A stretch of DNA of 64,000 nt from Marchantia polymorpha subsp. ruderalis (taxonomy: Eukaryota > Streptophyta > Marchantiopsida > Marchantiales > Marchantiaceae): the NCBI GenBank assembly GCA_037833965.1, contig AP031358.1:13772001-13836000 (forward strand). Reading direction: 5' to 3'. The translations under genes were made by a program, and so were the position numbers. Positions 30,425 through 40,400 of this stretch are shown here, in pieces. Every line of letters starts with the position of its first letter. The stretch's first letter is position 1. The notes below the pieces were generated by a model, which was not told the origin of the DNA, searched no databases, and saw nothing but the letters and a program-made list of their open reading frames with translations.

Positions 30425-32822
30425 CAGGCCACCTTAAAAGGGGTAATATCCACATTTACCCCTTTTAGCTTATATAATGGTCGCCACAAAGCTTAAAAGG
30501 GGTAAAAGTGGAACTAATGGTTTATTTGACGAATTAGGCTAGTTTTGATAGGAGATCAAACTGCCGCGGCTGCATGCAGCCTTCCAACGCCAGATCGGTG
30601 AGGGACATGCGGTTTGCATCCTTCTCCCGGCCGAGAATTGAGAAGCTGGACTCCACCGAAGCAGTGTTTGGAAAGATGGTGGCGATGCCACCGCAGAAGT
30701 CACGCAGACCACGGAAACGACCCTCGACGACCGCCCAACCTTCACGAAATGACGTATCGTTGTTGCAGCGACCAAGCGCGTCGTGAAGCGACGGCTCGTT
30801 GTCGAATGCAGTGATGAGTTCACGGTGATCTTGTTCGATGCGATCCATGACGTTCTCGCCCAGCTGAGCAAGTCGTCCGCCGTGTTTGTTGGCGAGTGCA
30901 GCGAATGCGGCTGGTCGAATCGCGATAAGCTGGTGGGGCAGCACCGGCGGAATCTCCTCCTCCGATGGTAGGTTGTCAGCGTCCCGAGAAGCGACCAGTT
31001 GTAAGATGCCATCGATCATGCCGACAACGAAAGTACCCATCTCACTGAACACCTCAGCACGCTGAATGACGGTCATGGCATCCAAGACATGCTTGACGAA
31101 CGAACCCTGGTCAAGCAAGAACTTCTCGACATTGCGATGAGTGATCGACCACTTACCACAGATTGCCGATTGCGTCTCGTCGGCTGCAACTTCTCCTTCG
31201 ACGAGCGGATTCACGACCTCAACCTCGCACTTGATGCAGATGATACTGACGACGCGTTCGATCTCGGCGATCTGCTGCGAAAGCAGCAGATTCTTCGACT
31301 GCAGTTTGACGATGGCAAAGTTCAGCTGCGTCATCACCGCACACACGCCTGCAATGATTGGCCACCACCAACGGGGCAGCTGCAGCTGCCCTGGCGCGGT
31401 ACGACTCGCAAACCAGGTCTCCAGGTCGATGCGATGATCGAGTTGCCATTTGGTCCAGACGCCTAAGGCCAGCCAGCGAGTGGTCATCTTCGGACAGGTC
31501 GCACCCATATCGTCGATCAGCTTCTGCTGTTTACGCAAGCAGGTGGCGACCTTGTTGATGATGCATTGGAAATCGCCGTCGAATAGAGCGAGTAGATTGC
31601 GCTTTGAGACCAGGTCAACCTGATGAATCAGGCACCAAATACGGTACAATGGATGAGTGGCCTCACGCTGAATGCGTGCGACAACGCCATTGTGACGGCC
31701 GGTCATCGTATTCGCACCGTCGGTGCTGACGCAGAGAAGTTTGTCGCGCCAGCTGGGACAAACGACGTCCAGGATCTTGAACACGAGCAACGCCATGTTC
31801 TCAGAGGTGTGCCGGTCGAACATGGGCATGGATATCAAATGCAGGTTGAAGATATCGCCGGCAACGTGCAGACGAATTAGTTGCTCGAAATACGACAGGC
31901 TCAAGTGTGTCGAGCTGTCGTTGGCTAGCGAGAATGCCCAGGTCTCGCTACGATTCAGAACGTTGCTGAGCATCTGCAAGCCGGCGCTGACGAGGATACG
32001 GGCATAGTCGCCAACCAACATCTCGTTGAGCGTGCCTAGCTTTGCGACATTGCCGACCTCCCGCGTGGCATCAACTGCACGTTCGATCTGTCGGAACGAC
32101 ATACCTATGGCGAGGAAGCGCGCTGTCAATTGAAATTGCATGGCCCTATTGATTGTAGACGTATAATGGTACGCGCCGTCGGACTCACGATCCACAACCT
32201 TCTGGAACAACTTTACGGCACGGCGGTATGAGCTGCTGTCGATCTCGTCTTCGTCGAAGAACGCGGATAGAATGATATCATCTATGATGGCGGCGTCGAA
32301 CGAGAAGGTCAGCGGAGTGCTCGCATTGCCCAGATGGGCATGCAAGGTATTCTTATGCTCCATCTTGTCGAGGAAGAATTGCTTCTTGTCATCAGCATCG
32401 GCAGCATCATACAGTTTCCAGGCTGTGGGATGCTGTTGAACATGGTGTTTCACGTACGCGTCGCTTCGGAACACTTCCCAGGTCTTGCAATTGACAGTCT
32501 TCTGTCGCTGACGTTTCTGGCCGACAATCTCCTCTCGTCCGTGGTAGACACAGAACAGGCAGCGCACAGATTCGACAGCACGGGTATGCACATGTCGCGT
32601 AACGATCTTGAGACCGTATTTCAGCTCGTGGGACAGAATGAACGGTGTCTGCGCTCTCTTCGACTTCGCTACAGTGGTTACAAGCGTCCTTGACGACATC
32701 GACATCGATCGGTTGACAACAATTTGTAAAGGCCGCAGTTCACTAAAAGGGGTAAAAGCCCAAAGCTTAAATGGGGTAAAAGGGGTAGTGCGCGGCCTCT
32801 TTACCCCTTTTAAGGTGGCCTG
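30425..32822 (-). mobile_element. Complete hAT DNA transposon
   Basis: The element is 2398 bp. Its termini are perfect 22-bp inverted repeats (30425-30446 and 32801-32822, each beginning CAGGCCACCTTAAAAGGGG when read inward). It is bordered by a perfect 8-bp target duplication AGTTATAG (30417-30424 and 32823-32830), the hAT hallmark. The motif AAAAGGGGTAA recurs in both orientations within about 90 bp of each end, as expected for transposase binding sites. The single gene is open through its whole length. Identical terminal repeats, identical target duplications and an unbroken frame together point to recent insertion. Family assignment rests on duplication length, ends and the transposase domains. 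Confidence 0.95.
30534..32705 (-). CDS. hAT family transposase
   Basis: A 723-residue transposase that should bind the element ends and catalyse cut-and-paste movement in the nucleus. The open frame runs on to 32927, but that stretch crosses the terminal repeat into host DNA, so I start at MSMSS (32705), the first ATG inside the element. A BED-like zinc finger has Cys 49, Cys 52, His 87 or 88 and His 92. The hAT catalytic core shows Asp 263 (LANDSSTH), Asp 329 (STDGANTM) and the Cys-x2-His pair 358/361 (WCLIHQ). The C-terminal dimerisation region reads NTASVESSFSILGREKD followed by LTDLALEG. The N-terminal layout (YGLKIV, then RCLFCVYHGREE) reminds me of hAT-like proteins abundant in oomycete genomes, from memory only. 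The frame is richer in GC than its surroundings. Confidence 0.93.
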   Translation of the reverse strand: MSMSSRTLVTTVAKSKRAQTPFILSHELKYGLKIVTRHVHTRAVESVRCLFCVYHGREEIVGQKRQRQKTVNCKTWEVFRSDAYVKHHVQQHPTAWKLYDAADADDKKQFFLDKMEHKNTLHAHLGNASTPLTFSFDAAIIDDIILSAFFDEDEIDSSSYRRAVKLFQKVVDRESDGAYHYTSTINRAMQFQLTARFLAIGMSFRQIERAVDATREVGNVAKLGTLNEMLVGDYARILVSAGLQMLSNVLNRSETWAFSLANDSSTHLSLSYFEQLIRLHVAGDIFNLHLISMPMFDRHTSENMALLVFKILDVVCPSWRDKLLCVSTDGANTMTGRHNGVVARIQREATHPLYRIWCLIHQVDLVSKRNLLALFDGDFQCIINKVATCLRKQQKLIDDMGATCPKMTTRWLALGVWTKWQLDHRIDLETWFASRTAPGQLQLPRWWWPIIAGVCAVMTQLNFAIVKLQSKNLLLSQQIAEIERVVSIICIKCEVEVVNPLVEGEVAADETQSAICGKWSITHRNVEKFLLDQGSFVKHVLDAMTVIQRAEVFSEMGTFVVGMIDGILQLVASRDADNLPSEEEIPPVLPHQLIAIRPAAFAALANKHGGRLAQLGENVMDRIEQDHRELITAFDNEPSLHDALGRCNNDTSFREGWAVVEGRFRGLRDFCGGIATIFPNTASVESSFSILGREKDANRMSLTDLALEGCMQPRQFDLLSKLA

Positions 32823-32830
32823 AGTTATAG

Positions 32831-34020
32831 AGGAAGGCAGCCGCCGACTCCTCAGGTGTAGGATCTGTTCACGGCTCGCATTGTAGCCGATGAAGTGTAG
32901 AGTGTTAGTTAGGATTTTAGATGACATAAAGTAGTTAAGGGTGTCTTGCCCTAGGGATTCTTCCAGTTTCGAAAGTGCAGATCAAGGAACTCATTTTCTG
33001 TGCGCGTTTGTGTCCTTACTTATGTCACCACGCACGAGGAGCTACAGCTTGACGAAGTTACCGCATTTTGTAGCTGAAGGACTTCGGCCAAATACTCAGA
33101 GCTAGTGTGCTGGTCAGATACTTGAGCAATTCGGACCTACACTTGCGGATGAATGCTGAGTGCTCAGAGCTAGTGGACTGGTTAGACACTTGAGTAGTTC
33201 GATCTTACACCTTCGGGATTTTTCCCTTGAATGACAAAGTGAAGTTTTGACACTTTGAGTAAACCTTGGTTGTCAATTCAGGTTACGCCGTAGAAGACAC
33301 CTTCGGGATTAGCCTTTGCAGTACTTCTGGGAATGACTAGTGCTTGAGAATTCAAACTCGTCAATAGACTGTTCTGGTGTGACACTGAATCTTTTGTCAG
33401 TTGAGTTTCTCAGTTCGGTTCCTGTATTCTCTGCTCGTTTTGTGAGTTGAGTGTGTTGTTCACCGTATGAGAGTGACTTCGGTTTGGCAAAGATTTCGCA
33501 TCCGAAGTAGGAAGTTCAACCTGGGCGCTCTGCTCTAGCAATTAGAATTAACAATCCGGAGTTGGGTATCACTACCTGCAGATCCTCTGAATGTACTCGT
33601 GAGAAACTTTCCCCCTGAATCTTAAGGAGGGGTACTAATCGGCCTCTGAGTTGTGCTTTTCCAGTTTTTGGTGTGTGTTGGGATAAACTACGCTACACTT
33701 TGCGTCCTCCGAGTGACTTCCGAGTTGAGCACTTGCAGTATTTCTTGGACTGACAGTCGCCTGAGAATTCAAACTCTTCAATAGTCTGTTAAAACGTGAC
33801 ACTTTGTACTCTATATGTTGCCTTTGTCCCTTTGGGTTCGAACTTTTTGCTGCTATACTGCAGTTTTAGCCTTTGGTGGATTATTATAGTGAAGTACAAG
33901 TTAGAATTTCCGCCCATAAGTAGGCCTACTGAATTGCAAGAATTTGCAGCTGAAAGTAGAGGCTCAGGTTGTGAACACCTGGTCTTCGAGTCATTTTACT
34001 TCATGGGTCGAATCCGGTAC
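32831..34020. repeat. Repeat-rich DNA flanking the hAT element, probably part of an older LTR-type fossil
   Basis: Two internal duplications are visible. A 68-bp tandem pair starts at 33095 and 33163 (CTCAGAGCTAGTG). A longer pair near 33300-33390 and 33715-33806 shares TGAGAATTCAAACTC and GTGACACT about 415 bp apart. Together with the sequence left of the hAT element (30180-30424) this looks like LTR or leader sequence of an older retroelement into which the hAT transposon jumped. No coding domain is visible, so the class is tentative. Confidence 0.4.
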
Positions 34021-36853
34021 TAAACTCTTGATCGACAGGAAGCCATGACTTCACTTTCTATGCAACTCGTGTCTAGAATAATTATTACACAACATGGTGT
34101 AATCATAAAACTAAACATATATACGGACTCTACACAAGAAAAAACCGTTGCGACATTGCAATGATCGCCTGGATGTTTAATGAAGTGAGTAACATTGCCA
34201 AGAGACACACTCAGATGGTCCACTTGAAAAAGTTAGATAGAAGAAAATCTCAAATCACCACTCGATTGGTGCAGCGAGGAATACCTTACCTAGATATGAA
34301 ACGGATTGTAAGATCTAGATTATATTTCGGCTCAAAAGCAAAACGGAGAAGACTAGACTCTAGTCACTAGAGTCTCCAGTTTTCATGTTGAAGTCGTGAG
34401 CTCATGCATGCATGTGAGCATGACTAAGTCATGCTCACGTCATCCTTTGGATTGTCATGCAAAGTCGCAACACGAGTCCAAACACACCTCGTCTGAATCT
34501 GTTGACATCGATGATGCTTTCTATACAGCGCAGTTTCAGGAAACTTCTGCATCTATAATGATGAGCAACTGTGGTGAAGACGGGAGTAGCAAAGCTCAAC
34601 AAACGATAAATTCATGGAGATACTGTCACTTCCTGTGAACCCAAGTACGTGGTCACAGCAGACCAAACATGGCATATACCCAGTTCTCTAAAGTTTCTAC
34701 GAAGAGAATTCACCTTCTAAGAGATGAACTTGATCACATCAAACCAAGAATTTCAAAGATTAGGACTTCTCGTGTGAAATTGAATTCGATACTTCACTAG
34801 ATTTCTATGTCGATGCAAAAGAACATATCAAGACGAGAGTGGTTGAAGAGATAAAAAATGGAACGGTAACTTTATGACCAGAAAAGATTTGAACGGGAGG
34901 GACCTTCGTCTGTGAGTTCGGTTGGTTGTGGTATGTACATGGTGGTTAAGTTTTTTGATCCAACAATATACACGGGTGGAAATGAAGATGGGCTAACCTA
35001 GTCGATAATAAAATTATTTGCAATGCCAAATATAGGGATTCCAAGGATCCGTACCAGATACTAGCCGATCCTTATAAATCGAACATGATAAAACTGTGTT
35101 CTCAAGAATATTTTTTATGGATATCCAAGCTAGCAGTCATCTATCTCAGCCAGGTATGGATGCTGTAATCATGTGCAGAATCAAGCAAGCCTCAACAGAC
35201 GTCGATCGTAAATCGCCTCCATTTATCCCCGCTTGCACAAGTTCATAGTCAGACGGTACTGCGCATGCAATTGATGGTAAATTCCAGTGCATTCCTTCCT
35301 TCGATATTGGCGAGACATACGTGGCATGAATTTCTAATCGCTTGTAGATACTGTACGAAACTGGAACACAATTCATCTTCAATCCGATTTCGACGTGACA
35401 TATGAAGGTGGCTTCATTCTGTTGGTTTTGGACAGGTTGCTGCATTATCTACACTCACAATCGCAGCTCTCCGAGCGTGACAAATGCATCGTTACAAATT
35501 CAGAGGAGAATCATCTGGAATGCAGATACGTGTCAACTGGTATTCAGTATGAATACTTAACAATCAGCTTGAGTTCAGTCTTGTTTCTTAACCTCTTGTT
35601 CTTCTATCTGATATTGGGTGTCGCGTACGTCAATGTAATGTTCACTGTAATGAGATCCTTTCATAATTACATGTATATTGAGCAGTGCGACTTGCAGATA
35701 TAACTTCATTCAAATTGTGGAAATGACAGTGGAAATTCCAAATAAAATTAATCCATCCTCTCATAACAAATATTTATAGCTCGGCTAACAAGTTCATTTG
35801 TGAGAACTGAGAAACTGCAGGAAAATCTGTGTACGTAGGTTATTAGCATCTGTAATCAGCTCGACTTCGGACATTTTCAGAGAATCAAGGCTAGGCTGCG
35901 GGACAGCATCGATGAAAAAGTATTGACAGGCATGATCTGTTGAGAGATCCTGGTTTCGAAAATCAGAACACTTTCGAAACTCCTTGCGAAAGGATATATA
36001 GCCCCATCATCGGGAAGATCTTTAAGCTTATTTCCCGAATCTATTTCTGATAAGTCCAATACAGTGAACGAATTTCATTCAGAATATCAATGGTTTGAGA
36101 TCTTCGACTGTGGATCCTTTAATATCAATAGACCACGCAGATTGCGTCAAACTTACGTCGAGTAAACGATTCCTAGTGTACATGTGAAAGTCTCTTACTG
36201 TCAACACAGCGTGCAAATAGCACCAGAACCTACTGTTATGGTTCCACTGTAGAAGAGTCGAATCTCTCACTAAAATCAAATGATCGAATTAATCAGAATA
36301 CGCGTAGATGCGCTGCACTTGCCACCTCTACTATGAAATTCAAGCTACCTGCGGTATAATATTCTATTGACATAAAATTTTGCCTCTACTGCTACTGCTA
36401 CAGACATCATTGATTGCTGTCAATCAGCAACTTGCTCATGATGGACTCTAAACTTCCCGTATGCAAACTTAAGAACGAGACGCCCATGTTAAGCATGGAT
36501 GGTGGAACACTCATATGAGCATTCTGGAAACTGCGTCTGCAACTAGGACTTCCATGTAACCCGAGCCCCGGGCTCAAGTTTAGAATTCGATTCTGCACTG
36601 TCTTCCTCTTTCGCTCCAAATTTTTCAGCAGATGATCTATGGTAGGAGAATACTTGGAAGATGTAGATGTACAAATTGAAATTTACAATACATTCTAAAT
36701 CTATATCTTGGTTCTAATTGCTTGCTCGCAGCATCTTAGAGCTACTGAATCATTGCACCAACTCCAAACTAAAATGAAGCTGGTGCATTTCTAACTGTAC
36801 AAAAAGTGCAAAACTGCCTAAATCTAGAGATATAATGAAGAGGAAGATGAGAT
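34021..36853. other. Intergenic DNA before the receptor-like protein gene
   Basis: Contains the hairpin pair at 34355-34438 and several frames below 105 codons without motifs (for example 35146-35445 minus and 35395-35703 plus). The last few hundred bases (to 36853) should include the 3-prime UTR of the receptor-like protein gene, which reads from the right. Confidence 0.4.
34355..34438. repeat. Paired perfect hairpins, locus 3
   Basis: First stem 34355-34364 with 34366-34375 (10 bp, one central base, core CTCTAGT/ACTAGAG). Second stem 34414-34425 with 34427-34438 (12 bp, one central base, core GCATGACT-A-AGTCATGC). The layout and both cores recur at 44699-44759. Confidence 0.85.
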
Positions 36854-39800
36854 CTATGAGATTACTGGACTTCTACTCGCTGGACTCGTGTTCACAGGAC
36901 TAAGATCCACAGGCGTTCTCCCTCGCCACCACACGTTTGTTGGAGCAGATTTCAGCTTCTCGCTGAACACACCATAATTCCTTGTATACGTTCTGTCTTG
37001 CACCTTGAAGAAAGCATGCCTGACTCTCTTGTTTCCAAAGATGATCCCTGTCACCAACAGAGCTCCTATCGCTATTCCTATCTCCAAGGCGAGGATGCTC
37101 ACATAATCTGTAAACTTCTCGCCATCTGATCCTCCTCCATCAGGCAGCAATGACGAAATTGTGGGCGCCGAATCGACCTCGCACGGCCGCAGGATTTGAC
37201 CGCACAATAGAATATTCCCCAGAAAAGAAGAATTGCCGTACCGAGTCGCATCTATACGGCCTGAGAAATTGTTGAAAGATACATTCAGCACTGCGAGTTG
37301 CGTGTCCAGTATGACATTTACGAACGTCGTAATATTTCCCGAGAGCCCATTCTTGGAAACGTCAAGCTCCAACAAATTACCTAGAACATTCAGCTGCAAG
37401 GGAAGGTTCCCGGTGAGATTGTTGTCCGCTAGATTCAGAACTTTCAAGCCTGCCAGCGTCCCTAGCCCTGATGGAATCGGGCCCTCTAGAGAGTTCCTCG
37501 ATACATCAATGAGCGCTAAATAGTCAAAGATGTATGTTTCATCGAACGATCTCCCGTTCCGAGTCACCAAAGTCTGCTCATATATCAGATTCCCCAGCCC
37601 AAGCTCGGATTTTTCCGGCTGTTTGTCGGATCTAACAGAAGAGTTCGAGAGGGCCACAAGTTGCGTCCAATTGGTCGGCAGGAGCCCCGTGAAGTTGTTG
37701 AGTGACAGATCCAAGACATCCAATGAAGGCAAGCTCCAAATCCAGTCTGGAATTCTGCCCTCAAGTCTGTTTTCCCGCATGGTGAGAACGCGCATAGCAG
37801 GCAGCATGCCGATGGAAGAATAGCTGGGAATCTCGCCGGTCAGCCTGTTGGAACTCAAGTCCAAGTACTCCAACTTCGTACAGTTCTGCAGCTTGAGGTT
37901 GTCGAGGGTTCCGTTGAATTTATTCTTGGACAGGTGCAATGTGTGCAGCATGGGAAGCCTGGATAAATCCACATCGAGCTCTCCGGTGAAGTTGTTCCAG
38001 TAGAGTCTCAGCAGCTGCAGGTTGGTGCAGTTGAGAATAGATTTCGGAAATCCTCCCGTGAGATGATTTCTGGAGAAATCCAGCCACAGCAGCGATGGAA
38101 AAGTTGCCCCCAGATCTATTGGAATCGTGCCCGTCAGACTGTTTCTCATTCCGATGAACTGAGTGAGCTTCGTGCAGTTGCTGAGCGCAAGCCAAGGAAT
38201 GTCACCGCTGAAGCCATTGTTTCTTTGAATGTGCAGTCGTTCCAGATCGCGCAGTGATCCGAGAGAAGATGGAAGGGAGCCGTTCATCTTGTTCTCGCCC
38301 ACGAGAAGGAATTTCAGCTTACTGCAGTCCCCGATGGACGCGGGGATGGGACCTGTCAGATTGTTGACGAACAGGTGAAGTTCCTCGAGATCACTCAAAG
38401 CACTTACCTCCGAGGGAAGGCCTCCAGTGAGATGGTTGTTGTCCAGCGCAAGAATCTTCAAGCTCGTACAATTCCACAAAGCTCTGGGTATGGTACCAGT
38501 TAAGTCGTTTGAAGAAACGCTCAAGATCTCCAGGAAACGAAGTGCACCAAGCGTCGATGGAATGGGTCCTGAAAGAGAATTTGATGTCAGATCTATTGCT
38601 ACAAGATCGGTGCAGTTTCCTAGCGACTCGGGAATCTCTCCTGTCAAACTGTTTCCATCGAGCTCGATGTACTGCAGTCTCTTGCAGTTCCCAAGAGAAG
38701 GTGGAATTGAGTCAGACAGATTGTTGCCGTAAAGACTCAGAATGGTCAGATTTGTCAGCAGACCCAGCTCCTCAGGAATGACTCCTTGAAATGAATTTTC
38801 CTGTAAAGACACCTCCTCCAGATTTGTGCACTTCACAATGGACTCTGGAAAGTCTCCACCCAGAGGATTTTCCCGTAGATCTAATATCCGGAGATTTCTG
38901 AAAGCACTCAGATCAATATTGAATCCTCCATCCAGGCGATTATCTCCGAGCACAAGAACTTGAAGGTTGATCAAGTTGACGATGGAGTCTGGTATCTCTC
39001 CCGACAGCAGATTGCTTTCGAGATTCACGACCATCAATTTCGTGCAATCGCCTATGGAGGCTGGAATGCTGCCATTCAACGAGTTGTTCTGGAGATAGAG
39101 GATCGTGAGATTTTTCAGTGCACCCAGCTCAAAATCTATGCCACCAGTAAGCTCGTTGTTTCCAAGAGCCAGATACTCAAGGTTTTCCAACTTCGCAAAT
39201 GAAGTCGGTATTGTGCCCGTCAGAATATTCTCGAACAATCTTAGCCTCTTCAAGCTTCTACAGTCTCCGAGCTTGGCCGGAATCGTGCCTGTCAAATTAT
39301 TCCTGAACAGCTCCAGTGTCCGCAACTTGCTGAGCAATCCCAGCTCCTGCGGGATGTCTCCATTCAGTAGGTTGGAGTAGAGTCTCAAATACAGAAGCTC
39401 ACTGCAATTCCCCAAGCTTGAAGGTACGCTTCCCGAAATGTTGGTAAAAGCAATATGCAAATTCTGGAGGCTCTTACAGTTTCCAAGCTCAGAGGGGATG
39501 CTTCCAGAGATAAGGGGGTTCCTACCCAATGAAAGGGAAGTAAGATTTTGAAGCTGACCCAAAGAAGACGGAATTCTGCCGGAGAAATTGTTCTTCGTGA
39601 GATCCAAAGTCACAAGGTTGGAGCACAAGCCGAGGGCTTGGGGTATCTCCCCTAGAAAACTATTGTTAGCAAGGTTTAGGCTGACTAGTGCAGAGAGGTT
39701 GCCAATTTGAGGGACAAGAACGCCTCTCAAGCCCAAACTATAAAGATTTAAAGACACTACTCTGTTATCGCCGTTACATTCCACCCCGAGCCAGGAGCAG

Positions 39801-40400
39801 TGGGCTTGAGGGTCCTCAGCAGCTTCAGTCGAGTTCCAACTAGAAAGTAGACTTTGCACATCACGATCCAATCCGTCTTTAATCTCCAGAAGTGTCGAGC
39901 TGCCAATCACCAATTGCTTCATATTAAAACCCTCTCCTACTTGTACAAACTCATAATCTCTTACTCAGCTGCAACAGCAAAACTTTTGGCATCTGCGATT
40001 TCCTATCTCGACTGCCGTGTGAATATCGGAGGTCCATGTATGGTATATGAAATTACCTGTCATTAAACTCAGAGGCCTGCGCTGGAGCGGACAGTGGTAG
40101 TGGAAACGAAGCTTGTAGAAGCTGTCTTTGATATTTTCCTCCTCCGCTAGCCTTTCCTAGAAACTTGATAGTTGCTTCATCGGAAGCGTCTCCATTTCTC
40201 GTAGTAGCAGGTTTCTTGCTGGCCCCGAATTCTGGAATTTCCTGTCCATGGTCCACATTTTCAAGTTCTTGGGCAAGTCCAAAATCAGGGTCGCTTATGT
40301 GAGTCTGGGTTGCACCTATGACCACAGAAGGATGACTTCCAATCACCAGACCACAGAGAATCCCCAAAACAAAAACTACACGAGCTTGAAACTGGTCCAT
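36854..40400 (-). CDS. Leucine-rich-repeat receptor-like protein (two exons)
   Basis: A membrane receptor-like protein without kinase, of the type that senses extracellular ligands with co-receptor kinases. I join 40400-40057 to 39899-36854 across a 157-bp phase-2 intron (ACAG|GTAATT ... GGCAG|CTCG), giving 1129 residues. Order: signal peptide (about 1-25), an unusual linker of roughly 85 residues, the LRR N-cap (SSWN and CSWLGVEC), about 30 plant-type repeats (GxIPxxLGNCxxL), an island region (YEQTLVTRNGRSF, then YLALIDVSRNSLEGPIP), the last repeats, a single membrane helix (ALEIGIAIGALLVTGIIFG) and a tail of about 60 residues with several Ser-Pro pairs. Many NCT/NCS sites suggest glycosylation. 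The second exon alone is open from an ATG at 39922, but that start would lack a signal peptide. The ligand is unknown. Confidence 0.88.

Noticed and set aside
30539-32823. Long plus-strand frames opposite the hAT transposase
   Set aside because: Shadows of the GC-rich transposase frame on the other strand.
39920-39922. Start of the receptor-like protein at the ATG near 39922
   Set aside because: That start lacks a signal peptide, and an upstream exon with one joins in phase through good GT-AG sites.
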